The notes below the pieces were generated by a model. It saw only the letters and a list, made by a program, of their open reading frames with translations, did no database searches and was not told the origin of the DNA. Of a DNA stretch of 64,000 nt, positions 8,830 to 17,055 are shown in pieces (the first letter of the stretch is position 1; every line of letters begins with the position of its first letter). A program made the translations under genes and the position numbers. Source of the stretch: an uncultured Poribacteria bacterium (GTDB taxonomy: Bacteria; Poribacteria; WGA-4E; PCPOR2b); contig OY282444.1 of assembly GCA_958296125.1 (NCBI GenBank), forward strand, positions 558,001-622,000, given 5' to 3'.

Positions 8830-9295
8830 AAAATTTTCCCTTTCGTGAAACGTGAGGCGTGAAATGTATAGCCATCACAGTAACCGTGAATTGCACAAGA
8901 CTATAGACGCGCATGTCTGGAATCCCTGCGCCGCCCTTCAGCATCGTTACTATGCTATCTACGGCAAGTCTATCGGCAAGTTTAGATTGATGAATCATAT
9001 CTCTAAACTCAAGCAACTCCCTCCCTGGCCTGCTTGTCCCCGATTGCATCGGGACAGGCCCGTTCGCGGGGCCCTCGGAACAGGGTCTCCCCGCAAGCGG
9101 GCCTGGTCTGTCCGTGCCGAGACCAGGCGGAACGGACACAGGCCTGCACACGGAACGGTGCGGAACGGACGCTTTGCCCAAGTGAACCGATGCACTCTGG
9201 AACCACTTTTGGTTGACAATCCCTGAGCACCTAGCATAAAATTAAGAGGTGATTTGGTAAAGGCTCGCTTAATTTTTCAAAGGGGGTATAAAGAG
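8830..9295. other. gene-free stretch carrying a GC-rich repeat island
   Basis: No gene is supported. A GTGAAACGTGA-type repeat lies near 8846-8860 and a TATAGCCATCAC module at about 8869. The GC-rich palindromic island follows from 9025. Plus-strand TTG/AAAGGGGG signals for the next gene start at about 9276. Confidence 0.6.
9025..9186. repeat. GC-rich palindromic repeat island A
   Basis: A mosaic of hairpin modules. CCTGGTCT (9102-9109) pairs with AGACCAGG (9120-9127), and TCCGTGCCG pairs with CGGAACGGA. The same modules, in another order, make island B at 16674-16804. Single copies are at 23803-23837 and inside tnpB. Confidence 0.75.
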
Positions 9296-9925
9296 ATGTC
9301 GGAAACATCGCATTTTGAACAATTCAAAAAAACCTTCGATGTCTATTTTGCGAAATGGTGGAAAGTTGGTGGCATTTTAATGCTACTCGTTTATCTACCT
9401 GCTTTTGGTCTGTACACAATCGGAATTCTCAACAAACACTTAGACATAGCCCTTCCGTCCTTTCTCCGTGCGATAGTCACCTTTGAATATTGGTCTTGGA
9501 CGAATGACATGGCAGTTGAAGCAATCGGTATCGGCTTTATCTCCGTTGGTGGATTGACTGTTGGTGTCATTTCTATCGGTGCCTGCTCCGTCGGTGTAGT
9601 TTCTATGGGTGCTTTCTCTGCCGGAATCGTTGCGGTCGGCGCGTTTTCTGTTGGTATTTTTGCGTTTGGTGGCAATTCTTTTGGGGTCATCGCTTTCGGG
9701 GCAGGTACACGTTATGGATACGAAATCGGCCCAAGGGGACGCTTTGACATCGGTAGATCGGTTGGGGTTATCGCCATCAGTCCTGAAGCCTACGGTGTCT
9801 ACACATTATCCTATACGGGCAGAGGTGTCTATACGCTCTCACCGGACCGCCAAGATGCCGACGCGGTTGCGTTGTTTACTCGTTGGCTGCCAAAGTTCAA
9901 GGAAGGATTGTCTCCTGCCTCTTAG
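9296..9925 (+). CDS. decapeptide-repeat membrane-anchored protein
   Basis: ATG at 9296 (MSETSHFEQF) chosen for the AAAGGGGG box 10 bases upstream. Residues about 24-45 (VGGILMLLVYLPAFGLYTIGIL) form a membrane segment. From G80 to R139 come six uninterrupted 10-residue repeats, consensus G-[VI]-x-[SA]-x-G-[AG]-x-[ST]-x, matching six 30-bp units in the DNA. A shorter C-terminal repeat GVYTLS occurs twice. Such regular Gly/Ser spacing suggests a beta-solenoid or an unusual membrane-embedded hairpin stack. I know no function. It is flanked by a GC-rich repeat island and the restriction-modification remnants, so it may belong to an accessory region. Confidence 0.75.
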   Translation: MSETSHFEQFKKTFDVYFAKWWKVGGILMLLVYLPAFGLYTIGILNKHLDIALPSFLRAIVTFEYWSWTNDMAVEAIGIGFISVGGLTVGVISIGACSVGVVSMGAFSAGIVAVGAFSVGIFAFGGNSFGVIAFGAGTRYGYEIGPRGRFDIGRSVGVIAISPEAYGVYTLSYTGRGVYTLSPDRQDADAVALFTRWLPKFKEGLSPAS

Positions 9926-10119
9926 CGCGGCATTCGGAACGAGAAAGGTTCAAGCCTGCATTCTTGAGATCTTTCCTTTCCCCTATGTTACTATAAAATC
10001 TTCGATATAACAAACGAAAATTCGATTAAAAAAGATCAGGGAAACCACAAGTTTCTTAATCCCGATCTATCTCTATCGGGGGGTTGCCCCTACAGAATCA
10101 ATCAACTAAAGAATACGAA

Positions 10120-10500
10120 ATGGCAAGCAAGAAACGAGACATAAAACCCAATAAAGACGGGGCGATGATCGATCGTGTTCATCGGGAATTAACAGATGAA
10201 GATATAACGCGCATCGCCGATACCTATCAGGCTTGGCGAGGTGATGAGGGCGCAGGCGCATACACCGACGTGCCCGGCTTCTGCAAAAGCATAACCATAG
10301 AGGAAGTACGCGAGCATAGCCACGTTTTGACCCCCGGCCGTTATGTTGGTGTGGCAGCTCAGGATGAGGGCAACGAAGCGTTTGAGGACACGATGGCAGG
10401 TCTAACCAAGAAACTGATTGAGCAAATGGCGGAGGCGCGGCGGTTGGATGCAGCGATCCGTAAGAATTTGGAAATGGTTGGGATCAGGGATAATTCATGA
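10120..10500 (+). pseudogene. hsdM fragment (C-terminal end of type I DNA methyltransferase)
   Basis: The 126 residues after the ATG at 10120 match only the end of type I modification subunits: [22 protein letters not shown], then [28 protein letters not shown] and a coiled C-terminus. The methylase core (SAM motif and NPPF) is absent. The sequence just upstream, at 10075-10105, is a CCCCTACA-type repeat, so the gene was cut at or beside a repeat. It overlaps the start of the next gene by 4 bases, preserving the old operon junction. Not functional as a methylase. Confidence 0.85.
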
Positions 10501-12251
10501 ATTTCAGGGACGAAGAAATTAGACGTCAAATACGCCTCGGTGAAGACAGCCACTGGGAATTCAAGGAGATTGAATTCGTGGGCAACGTTGCTAGGAGTCC
10601 ACGTCGCGATGATATAGCGGATGAACTCGCCGCATTTGCCAATACAGAGGGTGGTGTGGTGCTGTGTGGTATAACCGACAGCGGCGATGCACAAGGTATG
10701 TCCCGCGAGCAGATGGACGCGTTGGAGCGGCTCTTGGTGGAAGTTTGCACCGACATGATTAATCCCCCGATCCGGCCTGTCGTCCTTCGCAGAGAAACAG
10801 AGGAAGAAGTGCCATTCCTGCTAGTTGAAGTGCCACAAGGGCACACGCAGCACGACAGCCCCGGCGGCAGCTACCACCGAGTTGGCAGCTCAAAACGTCG
10901 GATGACGAGCGATGAGCGGCTGCGTCTGGCACAGCAGCGTGGACAGGCACGCTTCCTCTGGTTTGACAAACAGCCGGTGCCGGGAACCGGATTTGGATCC
11001 TTGGATGAATCACTTTGGAAACCTTTGTTAAGTGCCGTAGGGGCCGCCGATCCTGAATCTGCGCTGGAGAAGATGGGGCTCTTGACAAATGACGAAAACG
11101 GAACGATGCGGGCTACGGTAGCGGGTGTCTTGTTGTGCAGTCGTTCTCCCGAAGAATGGTTATCGAACGCCTGCATTGCCGCAACCTGTTACCGAGGCAA
11201 TGACCGTGCATCCGGGCAGATAGATGCCCAAACAATCACGGGCCCACTGAACCGACAAATTACTGAGGCGGTTGCCTTTGCGGTTCGCAACATGCGGGTC
11301 GGTGCTTACAAGAATCCCGCTCGTACCGACTTGCCCCAATACAGCGAGGCTGCCCTGTTTGAAGCGATTGTCAACGCCGTTGTCCACCGCGACTACTCAA
11401 TTCGCGGCAGCCGAATTCGATTCTCAATGTTTGCGGACCACCTTGAAATAAACTCTCCCGGCGGGTTGCCGAACAACCTGACCATTGACAGCATGGCAGT
11501 CCGTCAGTCAACGCGCAATGAAGCACTCGCCTCTATACTTGGGCGAATACCTGTTGGAGAGGTTCGGGGTTCGGGCGATCGGCAATTCTTCATGGAGCGA
11601 CGTGGGGACGGCGTGCCAACTATCTTTCGTGAGACAGAAGCTTTGAGCGGAAAGGCTCCAGAGTATCAACTAATTGATGATTCAGACCTTTTTCTCACAA
11701 TCCCTGCCGCTCCCACGGATGCGACACCGGCAACTACCGTAATCACGTGCCGCCACTGTGGCATCCCCGTGCCGGGAGTTGAGTTGTTGGCACTGTTTCC
11801 GAATAAGACATGGAAACACACGACCGTCGACGAAAATGGCGAGGCGCAAGTTGACCTGCATTCTACGCACCTTCCCATGACGGTGTTCGCAGCTGCTACC
11901 GGCTATGCCGCCCACCTTGAATATGACTGGGTGCCAGCGCAGGGGGCACTTGCAATTGAAATGCAAAGCCTGCCCAACGGTGGGGCGGTGATTTTTCCGG
12001 AGGCGACCGGACATCTTCCGGGCTTGTCGGGACGTTTGAATCCCAAACGCGATAACCATGACAGGACCTTTCTCTATGCCTCCAACATCGCCATCAACGA
12101 GGGCAAACAGCAGCCGGTTCATTTCATTCCCGGTGAGGATTTGCGCCTCACCGATGCCGATGGTAGAGAACTGGTGGTGCGTATTATCGCAATCATCGGT
12201 AGGTCTGCGCTGGTGGAGTATCGTCCTTATTTCAAAGGAGATGGAAAATGA
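10497..12251 (+). CDS. AlbA_2 (Schlafen-like) domain and GHKL-ATPase protein
   Basis: An intact 584-residue protein. An AlbA_2 domain is at about 12-130 ([28 protein letters not shown]). A HATPase_c_4-type domain is at about 285-370, with the N-box-like [13 protein letters not shown] at 289-301, the glycine-containing [11 protein letters not shown] and [12 protein letters not shown]. The last ~180 residues form an extra domain with a [10 protein letters not shown] stretch that I do not recognise. Proteins of this type commonly sit between hsdM and hsdS in type I restriction operons, which is the position here, with hsdM before and hsdS after. The role is unproven, perhaps regulatory or anti-phage. 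It may survive because it functions independently. Confidence 0.85.
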   Translation: MNFRDEEIRRQIRLGEDSHWEFKEIEFVGNVARSPRRDDIADELAAFANTEGGVVLCGITDSGDAQGMSREQMDALERLLVEVCTDMINPPIRPVVLRRETEEEVPFLLVEVPQGHTQHDSPGGSYHRVGSSKRRMTSDERLRLAQQRGQARFLWFDKQPVPGTGFGSLDESLWKPLLSAVGAADPESALEKMGLLTNDENGTMRATVAGVLLCSRSPEEWLSNACIAATCYRGNDRASGQIDAQTITGPLNRQITEAVAFAVRNMRVGAYKNPARTDLPQYSEAALFEAIVNAVVHRDYSIRGSRIRFSMFADHLEINSPGGLPNNLTIDSMAVRQSTRNEALASILGRIPVGEVRGSGDRQFFMERRGDGVPTIFRETEALSGKAPEYQLIDDSDLFLTIPAAPTDATPATTVITCRHCGIPVPGVELLALFPNKTWKHTTVDENGEAQVDLHSTHLPMTVFAAATGYAAHLEYDWVPAQGALAIEMQSLPNGGAVIFPEATGHLPGLSGRLNPKRDNHDRTFLYASNIAINEGKQQPVHFIPGEDLRLTDADGRELVVRIIAIIGRSALVEYRPYFKGDGK

Positions 12252-12379
12252 GTTTACAGTTGAACAGCTTGACCAAATCTATTGACGCTCTGGAACGTTC
12301 CGTTAAAATAGCGAGTAGATTGGATACCTCCGATGACGATTTGCAGGAAACGGTTCGCCTGGAGACACACAATGATTGA
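12248..12379 (+). pseudogene. truncated nucleotidyltransferase-partner (HI0074-like) gene
   Basis: The ATG at 12248 overlaps the end of the AlbA_2 gene by 4 bases. It encodes 43 residues ([20 protein letters not shown]) that resemble the N-terminus of HI0074/HEPN-like substrate-binding partners of MNT nucleotidyltransferases. These normally run to about 130-150 residues. The frame ends at 12379, inside the start of the MNT gene, so most of the helical bundle is missing. It is probably an internal deletion product. Confidence 0.6.
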
Positions 12380-12746
12380 CCTCACTCCCAAATATCTTGA
12401 AACGATTCAGCACATACTGGCTGAGTATGTACCTAAATGCGAAGTCCGCGCCTACGGGTCGCGGGTAAAATGGATGGCGAAGGATTATTCCGATCTGGAT
12501 CTCGCCGTCGTCGGCAGTGAGCCATTAAGCCGGGGACAGCTGCGTCGATTAAAAGAGGCTTTTGAGGAATCCGACGTGCCAATTCGGGTTGATGTGGTAG
12601 ATTGGCAGTCGATATCGGACTGGTTCAAGAAAGTGATTTTGGAGAAGTACGAGGTGATACAGGAAGCGGAGCCTGTTAAAGAAAACGAGCAATCCGGGAG
12701 AATTTCCGGGAAGCGGGATATGATGTGTGACTTTCCCGATAGGTAG
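12372..12746 (+). CDS. MNT-domain nucleotidyltransferase (HI0073-like)
   Basis: ATG at 12372, overlapping the truncated partner gene by 8 bases. The 124-residue protein has the minimal nucleotidyltransferase signature G29-S30-X10-D41-X-D43 and the third acidic residue in RVDVVDW (D74). MNT proteins act with HEPN partners as toxin-antitoxin pairs in which MNT usually nucleotidylates and neutralises HEPN. The partner here is truncated, so an orphan antitoxin-like enzyme is a reasonable reading. The last 25 residues (EPVKENEQSGRISGKRD) look unlike the family and may be read-through into junction sequence. Confidence 0.8.
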   Translation: MIDLTPKYLETIQHILAEYVPKCEVRAYGSRVKWMAKDYSDLDLAVVGSEPLSRGQLRRLKEAFEESDVPIRVDVVDWQSISDWFKKVILEKYEVIQEAEPVKENEQSGRISGKRDMMCDFPDR

Positions 12747-12770
12747 CAACTTCGATCCATAGAAGACAGC

Positions 12771-12887
12771 ATGAAAGTAATCATTGATTATCGCGATAAA
12801 ACGCCACGTAAAACTCTATTTGGTATCCCGCTAATTACAGCGAAGATTGTCAAAGATGGTCGAATAATGACACCAAACGTTGTCTAG
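12771..12887 (+). pseudogene. hsdS fragment
   Basis: 38 residues beginning [15 protein letters not shown] and continuing [15 protein letters not shown]. These match the start of a target-recognition domain of type I specificity subunits (IDYRGKTP...[13 protein letters not shown]). The frame stops after TPNVV, where the sequence passes into hsdR material, so most of the roughly 400-residue subunit is gone. Confidence 0.7.
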
Positions 12888-13336
12888 AGTGGCACACCGA
12901 CGATGACAAGGGGGGAGCGATCAAGGTTGTGATGACAGGTTCGTCTGATGATGATGCGTCGTGGCAACCGCATATCCGAAATAAGGCTCGACGAGAAGAG
13001 ATTGCAGTACGATTCAAAAACCCCAAGGACCCATTGAAAGTGGTGATTGTTCGCGATATGTGGCTCACCGGATTTGATGCGCCGAGTCTTCACACCATGT
13101 ATGTAGACAAGCCGATGCGTGGACACGGGTTGATGCAGGCTATCGCCCGCGTCAATCGCGTGTTCCGGCGTAACGTGACTATCGACTGGACGATAAAGGA
13201 GAGTGTCCGCGCTAAGCTACGGGTGATGGTGAAGCGTGTCCTTCTCAGATACGACTATCCACCTGGCAAACAAGCCAAAGCCATCAAAACGGTTTTGGAA
13301 CAGGCCGAGGCGTTGTGTGTGGATTGGGCGGCATAG
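12888..13336 (+). pseudogene. hsdR fragment (type I restriction subunit), internally deleted
   Basis: From about 12888 the frame reads [18 protein letters not shown], then [11 protein letters not shown] and [20 protein letters not shown]. It ends the helicase part with [14 protein letters not shown], the motif VI region of type I restriction helicase subunits. It then jumps straight to [22 protein letters not shown], which normally lies several hundred residues later near the C-terminus. N-terminal nuclease and first helicase domain are missing. The frame itself has no internal stop. It cannot be a working restriction enzyme. Confidence 0.85.
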
Positions 13337-13366
13337 AAAGGGGCCCGCCCGCTAACGATCCAACGG

Positions 13367-14620
13367 TTACTCGCCCTCATAACCCATCTCCTCCCAAACC
13401 TCCCGGGCAGAAGCAATAGCGTCCTCGCTCGGCGGATTAAATCCGTTGATGCTGGGCGGCGGTTGACCGGGCCCTTGGTGTTCGGGCCAAGGAGACCAGT
13501 GATCGTTCTCGTAATCCACCCTGACGGATTCTCGGCGAAAATCTGGAATCTCGTAGGGTGCCCCGTTATCCAGACATGACCGCCACGCTTGAATCCCGAC
13601 CATTGCCATCTCAAGTCCACGATAGACATCGAAATAGGGTGTTTCGTTTTTGCGGATGGCTTCGGCGAAATGGTAGCTTGTGAAGAAATCGCCGCCGCTA
13701 TGTCCTGCCCGTCGTGCCTCCTCAGCGTGGTGGGGAAAATCTGGTGCATAAATCTTTTCGCGTTCATCACCTTCCCGCAGATCCCACGGCTCGTGCATCA
13801 CGCGCAGGGAGTCGGGGGCACCAGATCGTAGGTTCTCCATCAGTCCACGTGTGCCGTGAATCCGATACCAGACCCCGTGCCCGCGCATCTTCAATCCCAT
13901 AATCCGGGCGATCGAGTTGTTGTCCATGCGGCAGAGGATGATGCCGCCGGGGTCGCCTCGCTGGACATTCAATTTTTCGGTGTCGTTCTCGGAACGGGGG
14001 ATTGACAGCGCGTTCACACTAACCGGATGGGTGTCGGTGATGTACATAATCGGTGCAAGCGCGTGAGAGCAGTAGTAGGTAGACGGAATCCAGTTGCGCC
14101 AGTGATTCATCCCCGGTGCTAATAGATTATAACCCCGTGAATCGAAGGGGTGGTTATACTCTCCTTCGCCGTATTGCATCTCGCCGACCTCGCCGTTCTT
14201 ATAAAGGCGACGCATCTCCTGATTGTAGGCAAAATAGGGGTAATTCTCGGCGAACAGATAGATCTTGCCGGACTTATCCACCGCTCGCGCCAATGCTACA
14301 CCCTCCGCCAGTGTCCCACACGCGGTTGTTTCACTCATCACATGTATTCCCGCCTCAAGGGCTTTGACGGCGAAGGGAGCGTGCTGATGAAAGTAGTTCG
14401 CCAAAACAATAGCGTCCATATCGTGAGAGAGAAACTCTTCGTAATCCGTGTATGTCGCAACGTTTAACTTTTTCCCCGCCCCCCGCAGCTTCGTTTCCCA
14501 CGTATCGCACAGTGCGACCAGTTCCATGCCAACAAAGGGAGCCCCCTGCGCGAATCCCATACCGCGCCCGACCCCAACGACACCGACGCGGATTTTATTT
14601 TGATCGTTTTTCTTTGTCAT
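13367..14620 (-). CDS. Gfo/Idh/MocA-family oxidoreductase
   Basis: A 417-residue NAD(P)-dependent oxidoreductase. The Rossmann motif VGVVGVGRGMGFA is at about 12-24 and the substrate-side motif with the EKP-like position reads SETTACGTLAEG. The C-terminal beta-sheet dimerisation domain follows. The canonical EKP is changed to E-T-T-A, which is seen in some of the more divergent members. It carries a WPEHQGPGQPPPSINGF tail. Family members act on sugars and cyclitols, and the substrate is unknown. It converges with the hsdR fragment 30 bp away. Confidence 0.9.
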   Translation of the reverse strand: MTKKNDQNKIRVGVVGVGRGMGFAQGAPFVGMELVALCDTWETKLRGAGKKLNVATYTDYEEFLSHDMDAIVLANYFHQHAPFAVKALEAGIHVMSETTACGTLAEGVALARAVDKSGKIYLFAENYPYFAYNQEMRRLYKNGEVGEMQYGEGEYNHPFDSRGYNLLAPGMNHWRNWIPSTYYCSHALAPIMYITDTHPVSVNALSIPRSENDTEKLNVQRGDPGGIILCRMDNNSIARIMGLKMRGHGVWYRIHGTRGLMENLRSGAPDSLRVMHEPWDLREGDEREKIYAPDFPHHAEEARRAGHSGGDFFTSYHFAEAIRKNETPYFDVYRGLEMAMVGIQAWRSCLDNGAPYEIPDFRRESVRVDYENDHWSPWPEHQGPGQPPPSINGFNPPSEDAIASAREVWEEMGYEGE

Positions 14621-14665
14621 GAGATTGTCTCCTATAGGAGAACAGGTAGGTTCTCCTCAACTGAG

Positions 14666-16597
14666 TTAATTTTGTGGGGCGATTTGAGTGGATAAAGCTT
14701 CGATGAGTTCATCTAAGTGGACGTGTCGGAAAAACTCTGAAAGCCGCTTCTGCTTCAGTTTCATCGGGAGCAAGATAAAATCCGCACAATATTCTTGGAG
14801 GCGTTCAAACACCTTGCGGTAGGCTTGGCTTGTGGCATATCCGACAACCAAAGTATAGTGGTCGTTGTGCTTATCAAGATAGGCTTTGAATCGATCTGCC
14901 CCTAGCTGTATCTGCGCGGTATTTCTGGGAGATAATTGGAAATCATAGCGCACGACGGGCCCCTCAGATTCAAATTCTTCTGGTACTGGACCGTAGAGCC
15001 CGGAAAGGGTAATTTTGTGAATCGCCCGTTGATTGTCCCCAAAAGCATTTTGAAGCTTGGTGTTGATGATAGTATGGGTCCGTGAAAGTGAATACGGCTT
15101 TTTTCCTGCACATGGAATTGCCAAAAGAATCTTTTTATCTGTCGGGGGTTCGTAATCTGCTGGAATGGAAAAGGAATCGGGCGTATAATCCAGTGAAATC
15201 GTCGGTTGTTCTTTCTGAAGGGCTGAATCCGTTTCTTTTTTTGACAGTGCCGGAAAAAGTTCCAATTGATAAGGGTTTCCCCCGACCGGATGCCGTTTTT
15301 CTGGCGTGGAAAGGCCAACAGCGGTCTTTGCCATACGGTTGGCAAACTCTTTATTATTTTCCATCAACCAACCTACCGCGTTACGGATACCTCGCCCTGT
15401 CGATGTTGAGGCATGATGGACTAATTCTTCGAGTGCCTCATCGGCTTCAATAGCATCCTTCATGCGAGAAAGCAGTCCCACTTCCAACTCGAAATTATGC
15501 AGGGCGATCGCCGCATAACATTCGCTTTTGTATTTTCCGGTTGAAGTCGGTTTGTAGCTTACCTCTTCCATTAAGGTGCGTTGCATCTCATCAAGGGAAA
15601 CCTCCCGACAAATGCGGCAAGTGCAGGTCAGTTCATCCAATTCCATCAGTTTTCGCTTCGTTCGCGTCAATGGGTCTGAATAGTTGAGTCCACGTGCTGC
15701 TTGAATGTAGCTGGTACTGTCAAAGCTATCGACACCCATGTAAGCCAGTATAGGTGCCAATTCACCGGAGACACCGAAGGCGTGGATAGGGGTGTGGTAT
15801 CGTTCTGACTCTGGAATCGCTTTTTGCACTCCGCAGATCCGCTCAAGCACCGCCGAATCTTGTTTCCCCCGCAATGGCACTAAAGAACCAACCGCAAGCC
15901 CAAATGAGGGCAGCACCCCCAAAAGCCGGTCGAAAACCTGCCTAACATAGCTCTCGATATCCGATTGGGATTGTCCATGACAGCAAACGTATAAAAAGGG
16001 CGGTTGTGCTTTGGCGGTAAGCAATGTAGCAAGGCGGCAGGCATTCTCCAGACTTAGGTTCATCCGTTTCTTAGCTTCGGAGCGTTCCAAACCCGGTGGT
16101 AACGGATAATCTAAAGAAGCGATAATTTCACCCCCGAAGTCTTCTTGCAGTGCGAAAATATCATCGGCTTCGGTCTCCTTTTCAATTCCAAATTTCTGTA
16201 GGTCTAATCCTGTCTTGTAGAGCAGCTTAAATCCACCGGAGTCGAGAAATAGTGGGGCATTATAAACACCGTTTACCTCTTGATACCATTCACGCATTGT
16301 TTTTTGACGCCACTTCCTTAAATGTTTTCCCTCAAACGGGAAGTCCAGAAAGTGCAGGACTTGGGATAACATCGGCACATCGCGTTTCATCAAGTCCCGG
16401 AGAAGGTACTTCCAGAGGCCTCCTCCGCGAGGAGTAGAGCCGGTCATAAATGAAACCACCGGATACAACATCGGTGTTGACAAAGGTGGTACGATTTCGC
16501 CATTTCGTTGTAAACGAAGTTCACCAATTCTGCCGCCATTTCTCTGAACGATTGTATGGTACGTTGGAGTTATGTTCATAGCACAATGTTTTTCCAC
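14666..16597 (-). CDS. TGT-like transglycosylase fused to an ArcS-type (DUF5591) domain
   Basis: A 643-residue protein of two parts. Residues 30-370 are a complete tRNA-guanine-transglycosylase-type catalytic barrel: DSGGF (D119, general base), SLDYP (D163), GLAVGSL (234-240), nucleophile region GVDSFDS (D293) and the zinc site C325-X-C-X2-C330 with H367. Residues about 488-600 resemble the core of archaeosine synthase: PC-X3-K500-PYSLSRTH, then GPVPEEF and VVRYDF. In archaea these activities are separate proteins: TGT puts preQ0 in tRNA and ArcS adds lysine to it. In bacteria a TGT paralogue, DpdA, modifies DNA. No PUA domain is seen, arguing against archaeal-type tRNA binding. A DNA methyltransferase gene lies 458 bp upstream. 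The start codon is uncertain: GTG at 16597 or ATG at 16579. Confidence 0.75.
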   Translation of the reverse strand: MEKHCAMNITPTYHTIVQRNGGRIGELRLQRNGEIVPPLSTPMLYPVVSFMTGSTPRGGGLWKYLLRDLMKRDVPMLSQVLHFLDFPFEGKHLRKWRQKTMREWYQEVNGVYNAPLFLDSGGFKLLYKTGLDLQKFGIEKETEADDIFALQEDFGGEIIASLDYPLPPGLERSEAKKRMNLSLENACRLATLLTAKAQPPFLYVCCHGQSQSDIESYVRQVFDRLLGVLPSFGLAVGSLVPLRGKQDSAVLERICGVQKAIPESERYHTPIHAFGVSGELAPILAYMGVDSFDSTSYIQAARGLNYSDPLTRTKRKLMELDELTCTCRICREVSLDEMQRTLMEEVSYKPTSTGKYKSECYAAIALHNFELEVGLLSRMKDAIEADEALEELVHHASTSTGRGIRNAVGWLMENNKEFANRMAKTAVGLSTPEKRHPVGGNPYQLELFPALSKKETDSALQKEQPTISLDYTPDSFSIPADYEPPTDKKILLAIPCAGKKPYSLSRTHTIINTKLQNAFGDNQRAIHKITLSGLYGPVPEEFESEGPVVRYDFQLSPRNTAQIQLGADRFKAYLDKHNDHYTLVVGYATSQAYRKVFERLQEYCADFILLPMKLKQKRLSEFFRHVHLDELIEALSTQIAPQN

Positions 16598-16645
16598 CAG
16601 TCCATTTAAGCACTAGCAACGCAAGAGGATTGAGCGAAATCCGTC

Positions 16646-16667
16646 TTACAGATAGGGGCTTTAGCCC
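16646..16667 (+). repeat. 22-bp repeat shared with 41008-41029
   Basis: TTACAGATAGGGGCTTTAGC plus CC. The exact reverse complement is at 41008-41029. Its 3' half is self-complementary (GGGCTTTAGCCC). Confidence 0.75.
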
Positions 16668-16673
16668 GTAAAG

Positions 16674-16804
16674 CCCAAGTATTGTCCGTTCCGCCTGCCT
16701 GCCCGGTCTCGGCACGGACTCCCCAATTGCATCGGGCCTGCCCTCGGAACGGGGACAGGCCCGTTCGCGGGGGTCTCGGCACGGACAGACCAGGTATACT
16801 TGGG
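16674..16804. repeat. GC-rich palindromic repeat island B, bounded by 9-bp inverted repeats
   Basis: CCCAAGTAT (16674-16682) and ATACTTGGG (16796-16804) are perfect inverted repeats enclosing about 113 bp of TCCGTTCCG / CGGCACGGA / GACAGGCCCGTTCGCGG modules, the same modules as island A. It looks like a small non-coding mobile element. Confidence 0.7.
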
Positions 16805-17055
16805 ATATAAGTTTCGCTTTAGCGTTCTTTTCTTGAGACCATTGTTGAAATATGTTACTCTTAGTATGTCCTTGTGGGAGAGGTCAACGCCATCGCCTGA
16901 TGGTGTCTCCCACACCCATTGACAGGGCGTGAAGGACGAAGGACCCCTTTATGAAAACCTACAAGTTCAAGATGTATAGCCATCACGCGTATGTTCGGAC
17001 AATTTCGAGAGTGCTTCCTGCCTTTCCATGTGCAACCCCTCTAATGAATGCCTGA

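Larger units (their letters stand above)
16598..17055. other. gene-free stretch with repeat island
   Basis: No gene is supported. It contains the 22-bp TTACAGATAGGGGCTTTAGC repeat (16646-16667) and GC-rich island B (16674-16804). A CACACCC/GGTGTCTCC region follows and a second TATAGCCATCAC module lies at about 16976. Confidence 0.55.

Noticed and set aside
14666-16597. YaaA or DUF6884-type identity for the C-terminal domain
   Set aside because: PC-X3-K-PYSLS with GPVPEE and VVRYD fits the ArcS core better, though this is from memory.
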